Below are positions 52,695-60,776 of a stretch of DNA of 64,000 nucleotides, in pieces; the first letter of the stretch is position 1; every line of letters begins with the position of its first letter. Source of the DNA: Ramlibacter albus (GTDB lineage: Bacteria; Pseudomonadota; Gammaproteobacteria; Burkholderiales; Burkholderiaceae_C); assembly GCF_014297445.1 (NCBI RefSeq), contig NZ_JACORU010000013.1, forward strand, positions 1 to 64,000, written 5' to 3'. A model generated the notes under the pieces. That model had not been told where the DNA came from, did not search any database, and saw only the letters and a list, made by a program, of their open reading frames with translations. The position numbers and the translations under genes are program-made.

Positions 52695-53218
52695 ACACGG
52701 GCATCGCCTTGCCGGACACCGCCGCGGGGCTGAAGCCGCTGCTGGCGGGCGCGCGCCTGGACCATGCGTGCATGGTGGTGCGCGACCGCGAGCGGGCGAT
52801 CAACAACCTCTCGCTGCTGGTCGCGGGCCCGTTCGACCGCTTCGAGTACACCAACACCGCCATCGTGCTCGGCGAGCGCTGCACCTACACGCTGCACATG
52901 GCGCTGGCGCCGCTGTCCGCCGGCGTGGACCTCGAGATCATCGAGCTGCACGCGGGGCGCAACCCGGTGCACGAGCAGTTCCTGGCCGAGCGCGGGGAGG
53001 GCCTGCAGCACCTCGCGTTCGAGGTCGAGGACTTCGATGCGTCCATCGCCGCTTTCCGCGCCTCGGGCTTCCCGCCCATGCTGCAGAAGGAGAGCGGCAC
53101 CGCGGTGGCCGTCTACATGGACACGCGCAGCGTGGGCGGCTTCTTCATCGAGCTGGTGCGCAAGGGCTTTCGGATGCGCGACCCTTCCACGTGGCCCGGC
53201 GCGGAGCAGCGGCCGTGA
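52691..53218 (+). CDS. VOC-family (glyoxalase-like) protein 1
   Basis: A 175-residue vicinal-oxygen-chelate protein starting at GTG 52691. It begins GARLDHACMVVRDRERAINNL (metal-ligand His near residue 24) and contains GLQHLAFEVEDFDASIAAFRASGFPPM near 105 and GGFFIELVRKGF near 150 (Glu ligand). The pattern matches methylmalonyl-CoA epimerase/4-hydroxyphenylpyruvate-dioxygenase-like single-chain members. Overlaps both neighbours by 4 bp. Reaction unknown. Confidence 0.85.
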   Translation: MNTGIALPDTAAGLKPLLAGARLDHACMVVRDRERAINNLSLLVAGPFDRFEYTNTAIVLGERCTYTLHMALAPLSAGVDLEIIELHAGRNPVHEQFLAERGEGLQHLAFEVEDFDASIAAFRASGFPPMLQKESGTAVAVYMDTRSVGGFFIELVRKGFRMRDPSTWPGAEQRP

Positions 53219-53697
53219 AGGTCAGCGCGCCCTTCGAGCCGGCCATCGTGGCGGGCGCCATGGAGCCGATGCTGGCGTTCTACCAGGGCGTGCTCGGCAT
53301 GCAGCTCTTCTCGCTCGACGAGATCCCCGCGCAGCCCGCGCGCGCGGCGGGCCTGTCGCCGCAGGGCTATGCGATCGCGCGGCTCCAGACCGAAGGCGGG
53401 GACCGCCTGAAGATCGTCGTGCCGCAGCAGCCGGCCACGCCGGGCGCGCGCGGCGATTTCGTCATGCAGCGGCACGGCTTCGCGTACCTCACGTTCATCG
53501 TGCCCGACGTTCGCGCGGTCATCGCGGCGCTGCGCGGCGCCGGCGCGACGGTGCGCACCGGCGCCGAGCCGGTGGCATTCCGACCCGGCGTCGTGGACCT
53601 CGCGTTCGCCGAGGACCCCGAAGGCAATTGCGTGGAATTCGTGCAGCGCAACGACCTCGCCACCTACCGCCCGCACAGGGCTGGGGGTGGCGCATGA
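53215..53697 (+). CDS. VOC-family (glyoxalase-like) protein 2
   Basis: A 160-residue VOC protein. GAMEPMLAFYQGVLGMQLFSLDE forms the first beta-alpha-beta unit, FAYLTFIVPDVRAVIAALRGAGATV near 85 the second, and FAEDPEGNCVEFVQRND near 130 holds the Glu ligand. The first metal His is not obvious in this copy. GTG start overlaps the previous stop by 4 bp. Adjacent paralogous VOC genes could form a heterodimer. Confidence 0.82.
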   Translation: MKVSAPFEPAIVAGAMEPMLAFYQGVLGMQLFSLDEIPAQPARAAGLSPQGYAIARLQTEGGDRLKIVVPQQPATPGARGDFVMQRHGFAYLTFIVPDVRAVIAALRGAGATVRTGAEPVAFRPGVVDLAFAEDPEGNCVEFVQRNDLATYRPHRAGGGA

Positions 53698-54494
53698 ACC
53701 TGCAACTGAAGGACCAGGTGGTGCTGCTCACCGGCGGCAGCAGCGGCATCGGCCTGGCGACCGCGCAGCAGTTCGCGCGCGAAGGCGCGCGCCTCTTCAT
53801 CTGCGCGCGTGGCGAAGGGCGCCTGCGCGAAGCCGCCGGGTCCATCGCCGCCGAGACCGGCACCGAGGTTGGCTTCCATGCCTGCGACGTGACGCGGCCC
53901 GCGGAGATCGACGGGCTGCGCGACGCGGTGATGGCCCGCTTCGGCCGCGTGGACGTACTCGTCAACAACGCGGGCACCGGCATCTACAAGCCGTTCCTCG
54001 AAGTCACCGACGACGAGCTCGTCAACGGCATGGCGCTGAACTTCTTCGCGCAGTTCCGCGTGACCCAGCGCATTGCGCCGGTGATGATCCGGCAGGGCGC
54101 GGGCGCCATTGTCAACGTCGCGGGCTGCTCCGGGCTGCAGGTGCTGGACCCGCCGTTCTTCTCCACCTGCACCGGCCCGGCGAAAGCGGCCGAGATCCGC
54201 TTCACCAAGGCGCTCGCCGCCGAGCTCGGCCAGCACGGCATCCGCGTGAACTGCGTCGCGCCGAACTTCGTGGAAGTGCCCGAACGCACGCAGGCCTGGG
54301 TGGCGCAGATGAGCCCGCCCGGCACGAGCCCCGAAGAGACCAAGAAGCAGTGGGCGCAGCGCGTCGCGCTGCCCGGCAAGCGCTGGTGCACGCTGGACGA
54401 GGCGGCCGCCACGATCGTGTTCGCGGCGTCGCCCGCGGCCGGCTACACCACCGGCGAAGTGTTCGTGGTCGACGGCGGCTTCGCGCGCGACTGA
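53694..54494 (+). CDS. SDR-family protein lacking the catalytic Tyr
   Basis: A 266-residue short-chain dehydrogenase fold. The nucleotide site is TGGSSGIGLATAQQFA near 15 and NNAGTG near 88. The normal Y-x-x-x-K is replaced by T-G-P-A-K in STCTGPAKAAEIRFTKAL, and the usual N-I-S-S catalytic Ser region reads NVAGCSG. With Tyr gone and Ser displaced, classical oxidoreductase activity is unlikely; a non-redox or cofactor-binding role is possible. Ends TTGEVFVVDGGFARD as normal. In the racemase-like/ABC operon. Confidence 0.85.
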   Translation: MNLQLKDQVVLLTGGSSGIGLATAQQFAREGARLFICARGEGRLREAAGSIAAETGTEVGFHACDVTRPAEIDGLRDAVMARFGRVDVLVNNAGTGIYKPFLEVTDDELVNGMALNFFAQFRVTQRIAPVMIRQGAGAIVNVAGCSGLQVLDPPFFSTCTGPAKAAEIRFTKALAAELGQHGIRVNCVAPNFVEVPERTQAWVAQMSPPGTSPEETKKQWAQRVALPGKRWCTLDEAAATIVFAASPAAGYTTGEVFVVDGGFARD

Positions 54495-54518
54495 GCCCCT
54501 GCGCAAAGGACGACCCGC

Positions 54519-55343
54519 ATGTTGCTTGCAGTTGAACCCCCTCCCGTCGTGGCCGCGCCCGTGCTGCGCATCCAGGGCGCCGGCAAGACGTATCGCAGCG
54601 CGGCGGGCCGCCCTGCGCCGGCCCTGCTGCCGGTGAACGAATCGATCGCGCCCGCGGAGTTCGTGAGCTTCGTGGGCCCCAGCGGCTGCGGCAAGACGAC
54701 GCTGCTCAAGATGGCCGCGGGGCTGGTGGGCGCCAGCGAGGGGGCGATCACCTATCGCGACACGGGGCGCGGCATCCAGCCCGGCGCCTATGGTTTCGTG
54801 TTCCAGGGCGCGGCGCTGCTGCCGTGGCGCACGGTGCTCGAGAACGTGATGCTGCCGGCCGACATCCTGGGCCTGCCGCGCGCCGAGGCGCGCGAGCGCG
54901 CGCTGCGGCTCATCGAGCTGGTCCACCTCGGCCGCGCGGCCCACAGCTACCCGAACCAGCTGTCCGGCGGCATGCAGCAGCGCGCCTCGATCGCGCGCGC
55001 GCTGCTGCACGACCCCGAGGTGCTGTTCATGGACGAGCCCTTCGGCGCGCTCGACGCGATGACGCGCGAGCAGCTGAACATGGAGCTGCAGCGCATCAGC
55101 CGCGAGCAGCGCAAGACGGTGCTCTTCGTCACCCACGACATCGAGGAGGCCGTGCTGCTGTCCGACCGTGTCATGGTGTTCTCGCGCGGCCCGGGCCAGC
55201 TGGTGGCGACGCTGCCGATCGACCTGCCGCGGCCGCGCCTTCTTTCCACCAAGGGCGATGCGCGCTTCATCCGCGCCGTCGCCGAAATCCGGGCGCTGCT
55301 GGACCGCGGCGACGTCCGCCCCGCGGAGGTTGCGCATGGCTGA
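54519..55343 (+). CDS. Nitrate/sulfonate/taurine-type ABC transporter ATP-binding protein
   Basis: A 274-residue ATPase. Walker A is GPSGCGKTTLLKMAAGL near 50, the Q-loop is GFVFQGAALLPWRTV, the signature LSGGMQQRASIARAL near 150, and Walker B VLFMDEPFGALDAMTREQ near 172. The first 25 residues include a short extra beta strand. It overlaps the permease gene by 8 bp. With the permease at 55336 and the binding protein at 57023 it forms a complete SsuABC-like importer. Confidence 0.94.
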   Translation: MLLAVEPPPVVAAPVLRIQGAGKTYRSAAGRPAPALLPVNESIAPAEFVSFVGPSGCGKTTLLKMAAGLVGASEGAITYRDTGRGIQPGAYGFVFQGAALLPWRTVLENVMLPADILGLPRAEARERALRLIELVHLGRAAHSYPNQLSGGMQQRASIARALLHDPEVLFMDEPFGALDAMTREQLNMELQRISREQRKTVLFVTHDIEEAVLLSDRVMVFSRGPGQLVATLPIDLPRPRLLSTKGDARFIRAVAEIRALLDRGDVRPAEVAHG

Positions 55344-56166
55344 CGCCGTCCTGGATGCACCCGCGCCCGTGCAGCGCGCCCCTCTCGGCGGCGGCACACG
55401 CGCTCTCGAATACGCCGCGTCGTTTACGCTGCTCGTGCTGCTGGTCGGGCTGGCCGAGGTCGCGGCGCAGCGCGGCTGGGTCTCCAAGCTCGTGCTGCCG
55501 GCGCCCAGCCAGATCTGGGCGGTGCTGGTCGACGGCTTCACGTCGGGCTTCTACCTGCCCCACCTGCGCTCCACCGTCGGCTCGATCTTCGCGGGCTTCT
55601 TCATCGCGGCCACCGCGGCGATCACCATCGCCGGCACGCTGGCGAGCGTGCCGGTGCTCGAGCGCGTGCTCACGCCGTTCTTCGTCGCCTTCCAGAGCAT
55701 GCCCAAGGTCGCGATCGCGCCGCTGGTGGTCATCTGGTTCGGTTTCGGCGAGCTGTCCAAGACGGTGATCGTCATCACGGCGTGCTTCTTCCCGATCCTG
55801 ATGAACGCGCTGCACGGCCTGAAGCTGCGCGACCGCGACCACCTCGAGCTGATGCGCTCGCTGGGCGCCACGCGCCTGCAGCTGTTCGTGCGCCTGCGGC
55901 TGCCGCACGCGCTGCCCTACATCTTCGCGGGGCTGCACATAGGCGTGATCTTCGCGCTGATCGGCACCGTGGTCGCCGAATTCGTGGGCACCAATGCAGG
56001 CGTCGGCTACGTGATGCTGCAGTCCAAGGCCAATTTCGACCTGCCCAGCGTGTACGCGTGCCTGCTGCTGCTCATGGCCATCGGTGTGCTGCTGCACGCG
56101 CTGATGAAGCAGCTGGAAAAGCGCGTGGCGTTCTGGGCGCAGGACATCAGCCAGGTCTCCGCCTGA
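55336..56166 (+). CDS. Nitrate/sulfonate/taurine-type ABC transporter permease
   Basis: A 276-residue inner-membrane protein with six likely transmembrane segments, the first near 30-45 (ASFTLLVLLVGLAEVAA). The coupling loop reads LELMRSLGATRLQLFVRLRLPHALPYIFAGL near 175-205, the EAA-type motif of SsuC/TauC proteins. It is a homodimer in family members. Start ATG 55336. Confidence 0.93.
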   Translation: MADAVLDAPAPVQRAPLGGGTRALEYAASFTLLVLLVGLAEVAAQRGWVSKLVLPAPSQIWAVLVDGFTSGFYLPHLRSTVGSIFAGFFIAATAAITIAGTLASVPVLERVLTPFFVAFQSMPKVAIAPLVVIWFGFGELSKTVIVITACFFPILMNALHGLKLRDRDHLELMRSLGATRLQLFVRLRLPHALPYIFAGLHIGVIFALIGTVVAEFVGTNAGVGYVMLQSKANFDLPSVYACLLLLMAIGVLLHALMKQLEKRVAFWAQDISQVSA

Positions 56167-56197
56167 GCCTTCCACTTCCACCACAAGGACACTCCCG

Positions 56198-56992
56198 ATG
56201 CGACTCTGGTACCAGCTGCTTTCCTCCGAGACGGGGATGAAGAACTTCATCGCCGCCACCCAGAAACTCGTGGACCGCGTGGTCTCGCCCGGCACCACCG
56301 TCGAAGTGCGCGGCACCACGCAGGGCGTGCTGGGCGACCAGTACCGCCTGTTCTACAACTACGACACGCGCGAGGTGATCGACAACGCGCTGAAGGTGCG
56401 GCAGGGCGGCGGCTACGACGCGTTCGTGCTCGCCAACTCGCTCGACCCCGCGCTGGTGGAGCTGCGCGAGATGCTCGACATCCCCGTCGTGTCGTTCATG
56501 GAAGTGAACTGCTTCACCGCCTGCACGATGGGCGAGCGCTTCGGCTTCATCGTGGCCAACCGCAAGATCAGCGCGCGCTACCGCGAGATCATCCACGGCT
56601 ACGGCCTGCGCGACCGCTTCGCCGGCTGCGAGGCGCTGTTCTTCGACGACGTGCGCAAGCAGGAGGACGCCTTCACCGACCCCGCGGTGGCCGATGCGGT
56701 GGTGGAGGAGACCAAGCGCGCCGCACGCCGCGCCATCGACCGCGGCGCCGAAGTGCTGGTGCTGCCCGGCCCGCCCGGCGCGCTGCTCGCGCAGATGGGC
56801 ATCTTCGAGGTGGAGGGCGTGCCGGTGCTCGACACGTACACGCTGCTCGCGAAGGTTTCCGAAACGATGGCCGTGATGCACAAGCTCACGGGCGTGTGCG
56901 TGAGCCGCCGCACGCTGTACGAAGCCCCGCCGGCGGAGCTGGTGCGCAAGGTCGGCGCCGCCTACAAGGTCGACCTGCTGCGCGACGGCTGA
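56198..56992 (+). CDS. Asp/Glu/hydantoin racemase-fold protein lacking both catalytic Cys (copy 2)
   Basis: A 264-residue paralogue of the product at 49764, with the same length and long runs of identity (QLLSSETGM, NYDTREVIDNAL, ELREMLDIPVV, ETMAVMHKLTG). The cysteine sites again read VLANSLDP and LVLPGPPG. Both copies keep the same substitutions, so selection is holding a cysteine-free version and the pair may form a heteromer. It lies between the permease and the substrate-binding-protein genes of the importer, 31 bp after the former. Confidence 0.85.
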   Translation: MRLWYQLLSSETGMKNFIAATQKLVDRVVSPGTTVEVRGTTQGVLGDQYRLFYNYDTREVIDNALKVRQGGGYDAFVLANSLDPALVELREMLDIPVVSFMEVNCFTACTMGERFGFIVANRKISARYREIIHGYGLRDRFAGCEALFFDDVRKQEDAFTDPAVADAVVEETKRAARRAIDRGAEVLVLPGPPGALLAQMGIFEVEGVPVLDTYTLLAKVSETMAVMHKLTGVCVSRRTLYEAPPAELVRKVGAAYKVDLLRDG

Positions 56993-57022
56993 ACCCGCCG
57001 AACCCCACCCAAGGAGACAGAC

Positions 57023-58099
57023 ATGAAGCGACAGACGTTCCTCAAGGCGTGCCTGCTCGGCGCGGGCGCCGTGGCGGCCCCGCTCGGGCTGCGCGCCCAG
57101 CAGCGCACCAAGGTGGTGGTCGGCGGCGCCGTCACCACCATGCAGACGCTCGCGGCGTACTTCAGCTCCACGCCGCTGGAGCTGTACTGGAAAGAGGAGA
57201 ACCTCGACGTCGAGGTGATCGGCCTGCCCGGCGCCAACGTCGCGCTGCAGGCGCTGCAGGCCAAGAAGGTGGACATGGTGCCGGGTACGCACTCGGCGCT
57301 CTTCGCGCTGCTCGAGAAATTCCCCGACGCGGGCCTGAAGACGTACTTCATCCACACCAACGCGCTCAACAGCCTGCCGGCGGTGCTGGACAAGAGCCCG
57401 CTGAAGACCATCGCGGACCTGAGCGGCAAGACGGTGGGCGTGCAGAGCCTGGCCAACAGCCAGGTGCCGATGCTCAAGGCGCTGGTGCAGCAGGCCGGCG
57501 GCAACCCCGCCAGCCTCAACTTCGTGGCGGTGGGCGAAGGCGTGGAAGCCGCGCATGCGCTCACGACCAACCGTGTCGACGCGCTCGCGCTTTACGACGG
57601 GCTCTATGCCGGCATCGAGGGCGAGGGCGTGAAGCTGCGCGAGCTGGCCGGCGACTTCGTCAAGCGCGAGAACGTCGGCTTCAACGCGGGCCTGATCGTG
57701 CGGCAGGAGGACATCGACAAGAACCGCCCGATGCTCATCGGGCTGGCGCGCGGTGTCGCGAAGTCGATCCTGTTCTGCCAGACCAACCCCGAGGCCGCCG
57801 TGCACATCCACTGGAAGGTGTACCCCGCGACCAGGCCGCGCGGCATGCCGGAGGCCGAAGCCATGCGCAAGAGCCTGCTGCCGCTGCAGGCGCGGCTGAA
57901 GAACGTGGAGAGGCCCGGCGGCCTGTTCGGCAACGTCACGGAGCGGCAGATCGCCGGCTACCAGCAACTGCTGGTGGCGGGTGGCCAGATGAAAGCGCCG
58001 ATGCCGGCGGCCAAGGTGTGGGACGGCAGCATGGTGCGCGAGATCAACAACTTCGACCATGACAAGGTGATCCGCCAGGCGAAGCAGTGGAAGGCGTGA
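57023..58099 (+). CDS. Nitrate/sulfonate/taurine-type ABC transporter substrate-binding protein
   Basis: A 358-residue SsuA/ThiY-like periplasmic protein. The signal peptide KRQTFLKACLLGAGAVAAPLGLRAQ looks partly Tat-like. Mature sequence begins TKVVVGGAVTTMQTLAAYFS and contains GKTVGVQSLANSQVPMLKALVQQAG near 140 and an NMT1-type helix HIHWKVYP near 260. The ligand may be an organosulfur or aromatic acid. Unusually, its gene is separated from the ATPase and permease by the second racemase-like gene, as if that protein acts with the importer. Confidence 0.92.
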   Translation: MKRQTFLKACLLGAGAVAAPLGLRAQQRTKVVVGGAVTTMQTLAAYFSSTPLELYWKEENLDVEVIGLPGANVALQALQAKKVDMVPGTHSALFALLEKFPDAGLKTYFIHTNALNSLPAVLDKSPLKTIADLSGKTVGVQSLANSQVPMLKALVQQAGGNPASLNFVAVGEGVEAAHALTTNRVDALALYDGLYAGIEGEGVKLRELAGDFVKRENVGFNAGLIVRQEDIDKNRPMLIGLARGVAKSILFCQTNPEAAVHIHWKVYPATRPRGMPEAEAMRKSLLPLQARLKNVERPGGLFGNVTERQIAGYQQLLVAGGQMKAPMPAAKVWDGSMVREINNFDHDKVIRQAKQWKA

Positions 58100-58103
58100 C
58101 GCC

Positions 58104-59642
58104 GTGAACGGCGCCCGCAGCGTCGTCGAAACCCTGCTGGGCGCCGGCGTCGACACCTGTTTCGCGAACCCCGGCACGAGCGAGATGCATTTCGTGGCCG
58201 CGCTCGACCAGGCGCGCGGCATGCACTGCGTGCTCGGGCTGCAGGAGAACGTCGTCACCGGCATGGCCGACGGCTACTGGCGCATGGCGGGCAAGCCCGC
58301 GTGCACGCTGCTGCACTGCGGGCCGGGCCTGGCCAACGGCATGGCCAACCTGCACAACGCGCGGCGCGCGGGCAGCGGCATCGTCAACATCGTCGGCGAC
58401 CAGGCCACCTGGCACCGGCCGCACGATCCGCCGCTGGCTGCCGACACCGAGGGCATGGCGCGCACCGTGTCGGCGTGGGTGCGCACCTGCAGCGCTGCGG
58501 CCGATGCCGGACGTGACGCGGCGGCCGCGATCGAGGCGGCGTGCACGCTGCCCGGCCAAGTGGCCACGCTCGTGTTGCCGTCGGACGCTTCGTGGGACGA
58601 GGGCGGCGAAGTGGCGCAAATGCACGCGCCCACCGCGCAGCCCGTCGACGGCCACGCCATCGACAACGCGGCGCGGGTGCTGCGCTCCGGCCGCAAGGTG
58701 CTTCTGCTGCTCGCGGGCGCCGCCGCGCTGGACGAAGGGCAGGCCGCGGCCTGGCGCATCGCCGCGGCCACGGGTGCGACGCTGATGGCCGACTACGTGA
58801 TCGGTCGCGTCGCGCGCGGGCGCGGCCGGGTGCAGCTCGAGCGCGTGCCGTACAGCACCGACCTCGCGATCGAGGCGCTCGCGAAATTCGCGGACGTCGT
58901 GCTCGTGGGCGCGAAGGCGCCCGTCGGCTTCTTCGCTTACCCCGGCAAGCCGTCACGCCTGGTCGCGCCCGGCGCGAACGTGCACGTGCTGGCCCGGCCG
59001 GAGCAGGACGGCGTGGCCGCGCTGCGTGCGCTGGCCGAAGCGCTGCGCGTTCCGGCCGCGGCGATCCCCGATCCCGGCCCGCGTCCTGAGGTTGCAGGCG
59101 GCGCGCCGACACCCGAGAAGCTCGCGCAGACGGTGGCGGCCTTGCTGCCGGAGCAGGCGATCGTGTCGGACGAAAGCGTTTCGTACGGGCGCGGGTTCTA
59201 CAAGTTCACGCACGCCGCGGCGCCGCACGACTGGCTGCACCTCGCGGGCGGCGCCATCGGCGACGGCCTGCCGGTGGCGACCGGCGCGGCCATCGGGTGC
59301 GGTGGCGGGCGACGCGTGCTCAGCCTGCAGGCCGACGGCTCGGCGATGTATTCGCTGCAGGCGCTGTGGACGCAGGCCCGCGAGAAGCTGCCGGTGACCA
59401 CCGTGATCCTGAGCAACCGCAAGTACGCGATCCTGGTCAACGAACTGAAGGCCGTCGGCGCATCGCCGGGGCCGACGGCCATGCGCATGCTGGACCTCGC
59501 GAACCCGGAGCTGCGGTGGCCCGAGCTCGCGCGCGGCATGGGCGTGGAGGCCGCGACCGCGAGCACGATGGAAGAGTGCGCCTCGCTGATGAAGCAGGGC
59601 TTCGGCCGCGAAGGGCCGTTCCTCATCGAGCTGCTCGTCTGA
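58104..59642 (+). CDS. Thiamine-diphosphate-dependent decarboxylase/acetolactate-synthase-like enzyme
   Basis: A 512-residue ThDP enzyme. The N-terminal Pyr domain has FANPGTSEMHFVAAL and the catalytic Glu in VLGLQENVVTGMADG near 50. The central domain spans about 190-320. The C-terminal PP domain has QADGSAMYSLQALWTQAREKLPVTTVILSNRKYAIL near 410-450, with the GDG(S)-to-N metal/ThDP motif (first Gly is Ala here). Benzoylformate decarboxylase, oxalyl-CoA decarboxylase and acetolactate synthase are relatives; no FAD-binding signature is obvious, so a 2-oxoacid decarboxylase is the better guess. GTG 58104 start. Last gene of the operon. Confidence 0.88.
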   Translation: MNGARSVVETLLGAGVDTCFANPGTSEMHFVAALDQARGMHCVLGLQENVVTGMADGYWRMAGKPACTLLHCGPGLANGMANLHNARRAGSGIVNIVGDQATWHRPHDPPLAADTEGMARTVSAWVRTCSAAADAGRDAAAAIEAACTLPGQVATLVLPSDASWDEGGEVAQMHAPTAQPVDGHAIDNAARVLRSGRKVLLLLAGAAALDEGQAAAWRIAAATGATLMADYVIGRVARGRGRVQLERVPYSTDLAIEALAKFADVVLVGAKAPVGFFAYPGKPSRLVAPGANVHVLARPEQDGVAALRALAEALRVPAAAIPDPGPRPEVAGGAPTPEKLAQTVAALLPEQAIVSDESVSYGRGFYKFTHAAAPHDWLHLAGGAIGDGLPVATGAAIGCGGGRRVLSLQADGSAMYSLQALWTQAREKLPVTTVILSNRKYAILVNELKAVGASPGPTAMRMLDLANPELRWPELARGMGVEAATASTMEECASLMKQGFGREGPFLIELLV

Positions 59643-59651
59643 GCGTTGCGC

Positions 59652-60647
59652 TCAATGCCGCGGCGTCGCGGACGCGCGGCCGTGCCGGCGCCGGTACCAG
59701 TCCGGCCGCTCGGGCGTGAGGTGCACCTGCAGCTCGGGCGCGCGCTCTTCCTCCATGCGCCGGAAGACGTTCACGAGGAAGTCGATGAAGAGCCGCACGC
59801 GCGGCAGCCGGCGCTGGCTGCTGCGGTAGAGCAGGTTGATCGGCGGCGCATGGCGCGACTCCCAATCGAGCAGCACGGGCACGAGCTGCCCGGTGCGCAG
59901 CGGCTCGCGGATCGACAGGTCGCTGAAGCGCCCCACGCCCTGTCCCGCGATGACGGCTTGCAGCACGTCGTCGCGGTGCGTGCTGACGAGCCAGCCCGAC
60001 ACCGATGCGGACCGCTTCAGGCCCTCACGCTCGTGCTCCCAGAAGTCGATGACCGTGCCCTCCTGGTCGCGGAACAGCAGGCATTGGTGCTGCTCCAGCT
60101 CTTCGATGGTGGACGGCACGCCGTGCTTGTTCCAGTAGCCGGGCGACGCGCAGATCAGCAGCCGCGTGTTGGCGAGCCGGCGCTGGATCAATCCTGCCGC
60201 TTCGGGCCAGCCATAGACCACCTGCACTTCCGCGACGTTCGCTTCGACGGCGGTGGGCTTGTCGACCGTGCGCACGTCGATCTGGATCTCGGGGTAGCGC
60301 GCGTGGAAGGCCGGAAGCTCTGGCAGGATGCAGTGCTGCGACAGGATGGTCGGGCAACCCACCACCAGCGTGCCCTTCGGCCGTGACGCGGCGCCGCGCA
60401 GCGCCTCGTCCGCGACCTGCAGCTGCTGCAGGATCGGTTGGCACATGTCGAGATACGCCGCGCCGTCGGCCGTGAGCTTGATGCCTTGCGGCGTGCGTTC
60501 GAACAGGTTCACGCCAAGATTGGTCTCCAGCGTCGAGACCAGCCTTGCCACGGCGGCGACGCTCACATCGAGCTCGCGCGCCGCGGCCGAGAAACTGCGG
60601 GTGCGGGCGGTGGCGAGGAAATATTCCAGGGCGCGCAGCTTGTCCAT
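59652..60647 (-). CDS. LysR-family transcriptional regulator
   Basis: A 331-residue regulator with the winged helix at 1-65 (LEYFLATARTRSFSAAARELDVSVAAVARLVSTLE, LFERTPQGIKLT) and effector domain about 90-300. A charged tail follows. It is divergent from the hydantoinase operon at 60777 with 129 bp between, and convergent with the ThDP gene 9 bp away. The GTCAAA-N6-TTTGAC repeat in the spacer is its likely operator. Confidence 0.93.
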   Translation of the reverse strand: MDKLRALEYFLATARTRSFSAAARELDVSVAAVARLVSTLETNLGVNLFERTPQGIKLTADGAAYLDMCQPILQQLQVADEALRGAASRPKGTLVVGCPTILSQHCILPELPAFHARYPEIQIDVRTVDKPTAVEANVAEVQVVYGWPEAAGLIQRRLANTRLLICASPGYWNKHGVPSTIEELEQHQCLLFRDQEGTVIDFWEHEREGLKRSASVSGWLVSTHRDDVLQAVIAGQGVGRFSDLSIREPLRTGQLVPVLLDWESRHAPPINLLYRSSQRRLPRVRLFIDFLVNVFRRMEEERAPELQVHLTPERPDWYRRRHGRASATPRH

Positions 60648-60689
60648 GGTTACTACCTAGAACGATAGGGTTCGGGGCTTCAACAATTT

Positions 60690-60707
60690 GTCAAAGCTCA
60701 TTTTGAC
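60690..60707. promoter_or_regulatory. LysR-type inverted repeat GTCAAA-N6-TTTGAC
   Basis: A perfect 6-bp inverted repeat with a 6-bp spacer in the spacer between the divergent LysR and hydantoinase A genes. It lies 42 bp from the LysR start and about 70 bp from the hyuA start, the usual place for a LysR recognition site. Confidence 0.55.
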
Positions 60708-60776
60708 GTGCGCGAGGTTTCGCCGCACCGCCGGCATTCCTAGACTGGGGCGAATGGAACCCCACAAGGACAACGC

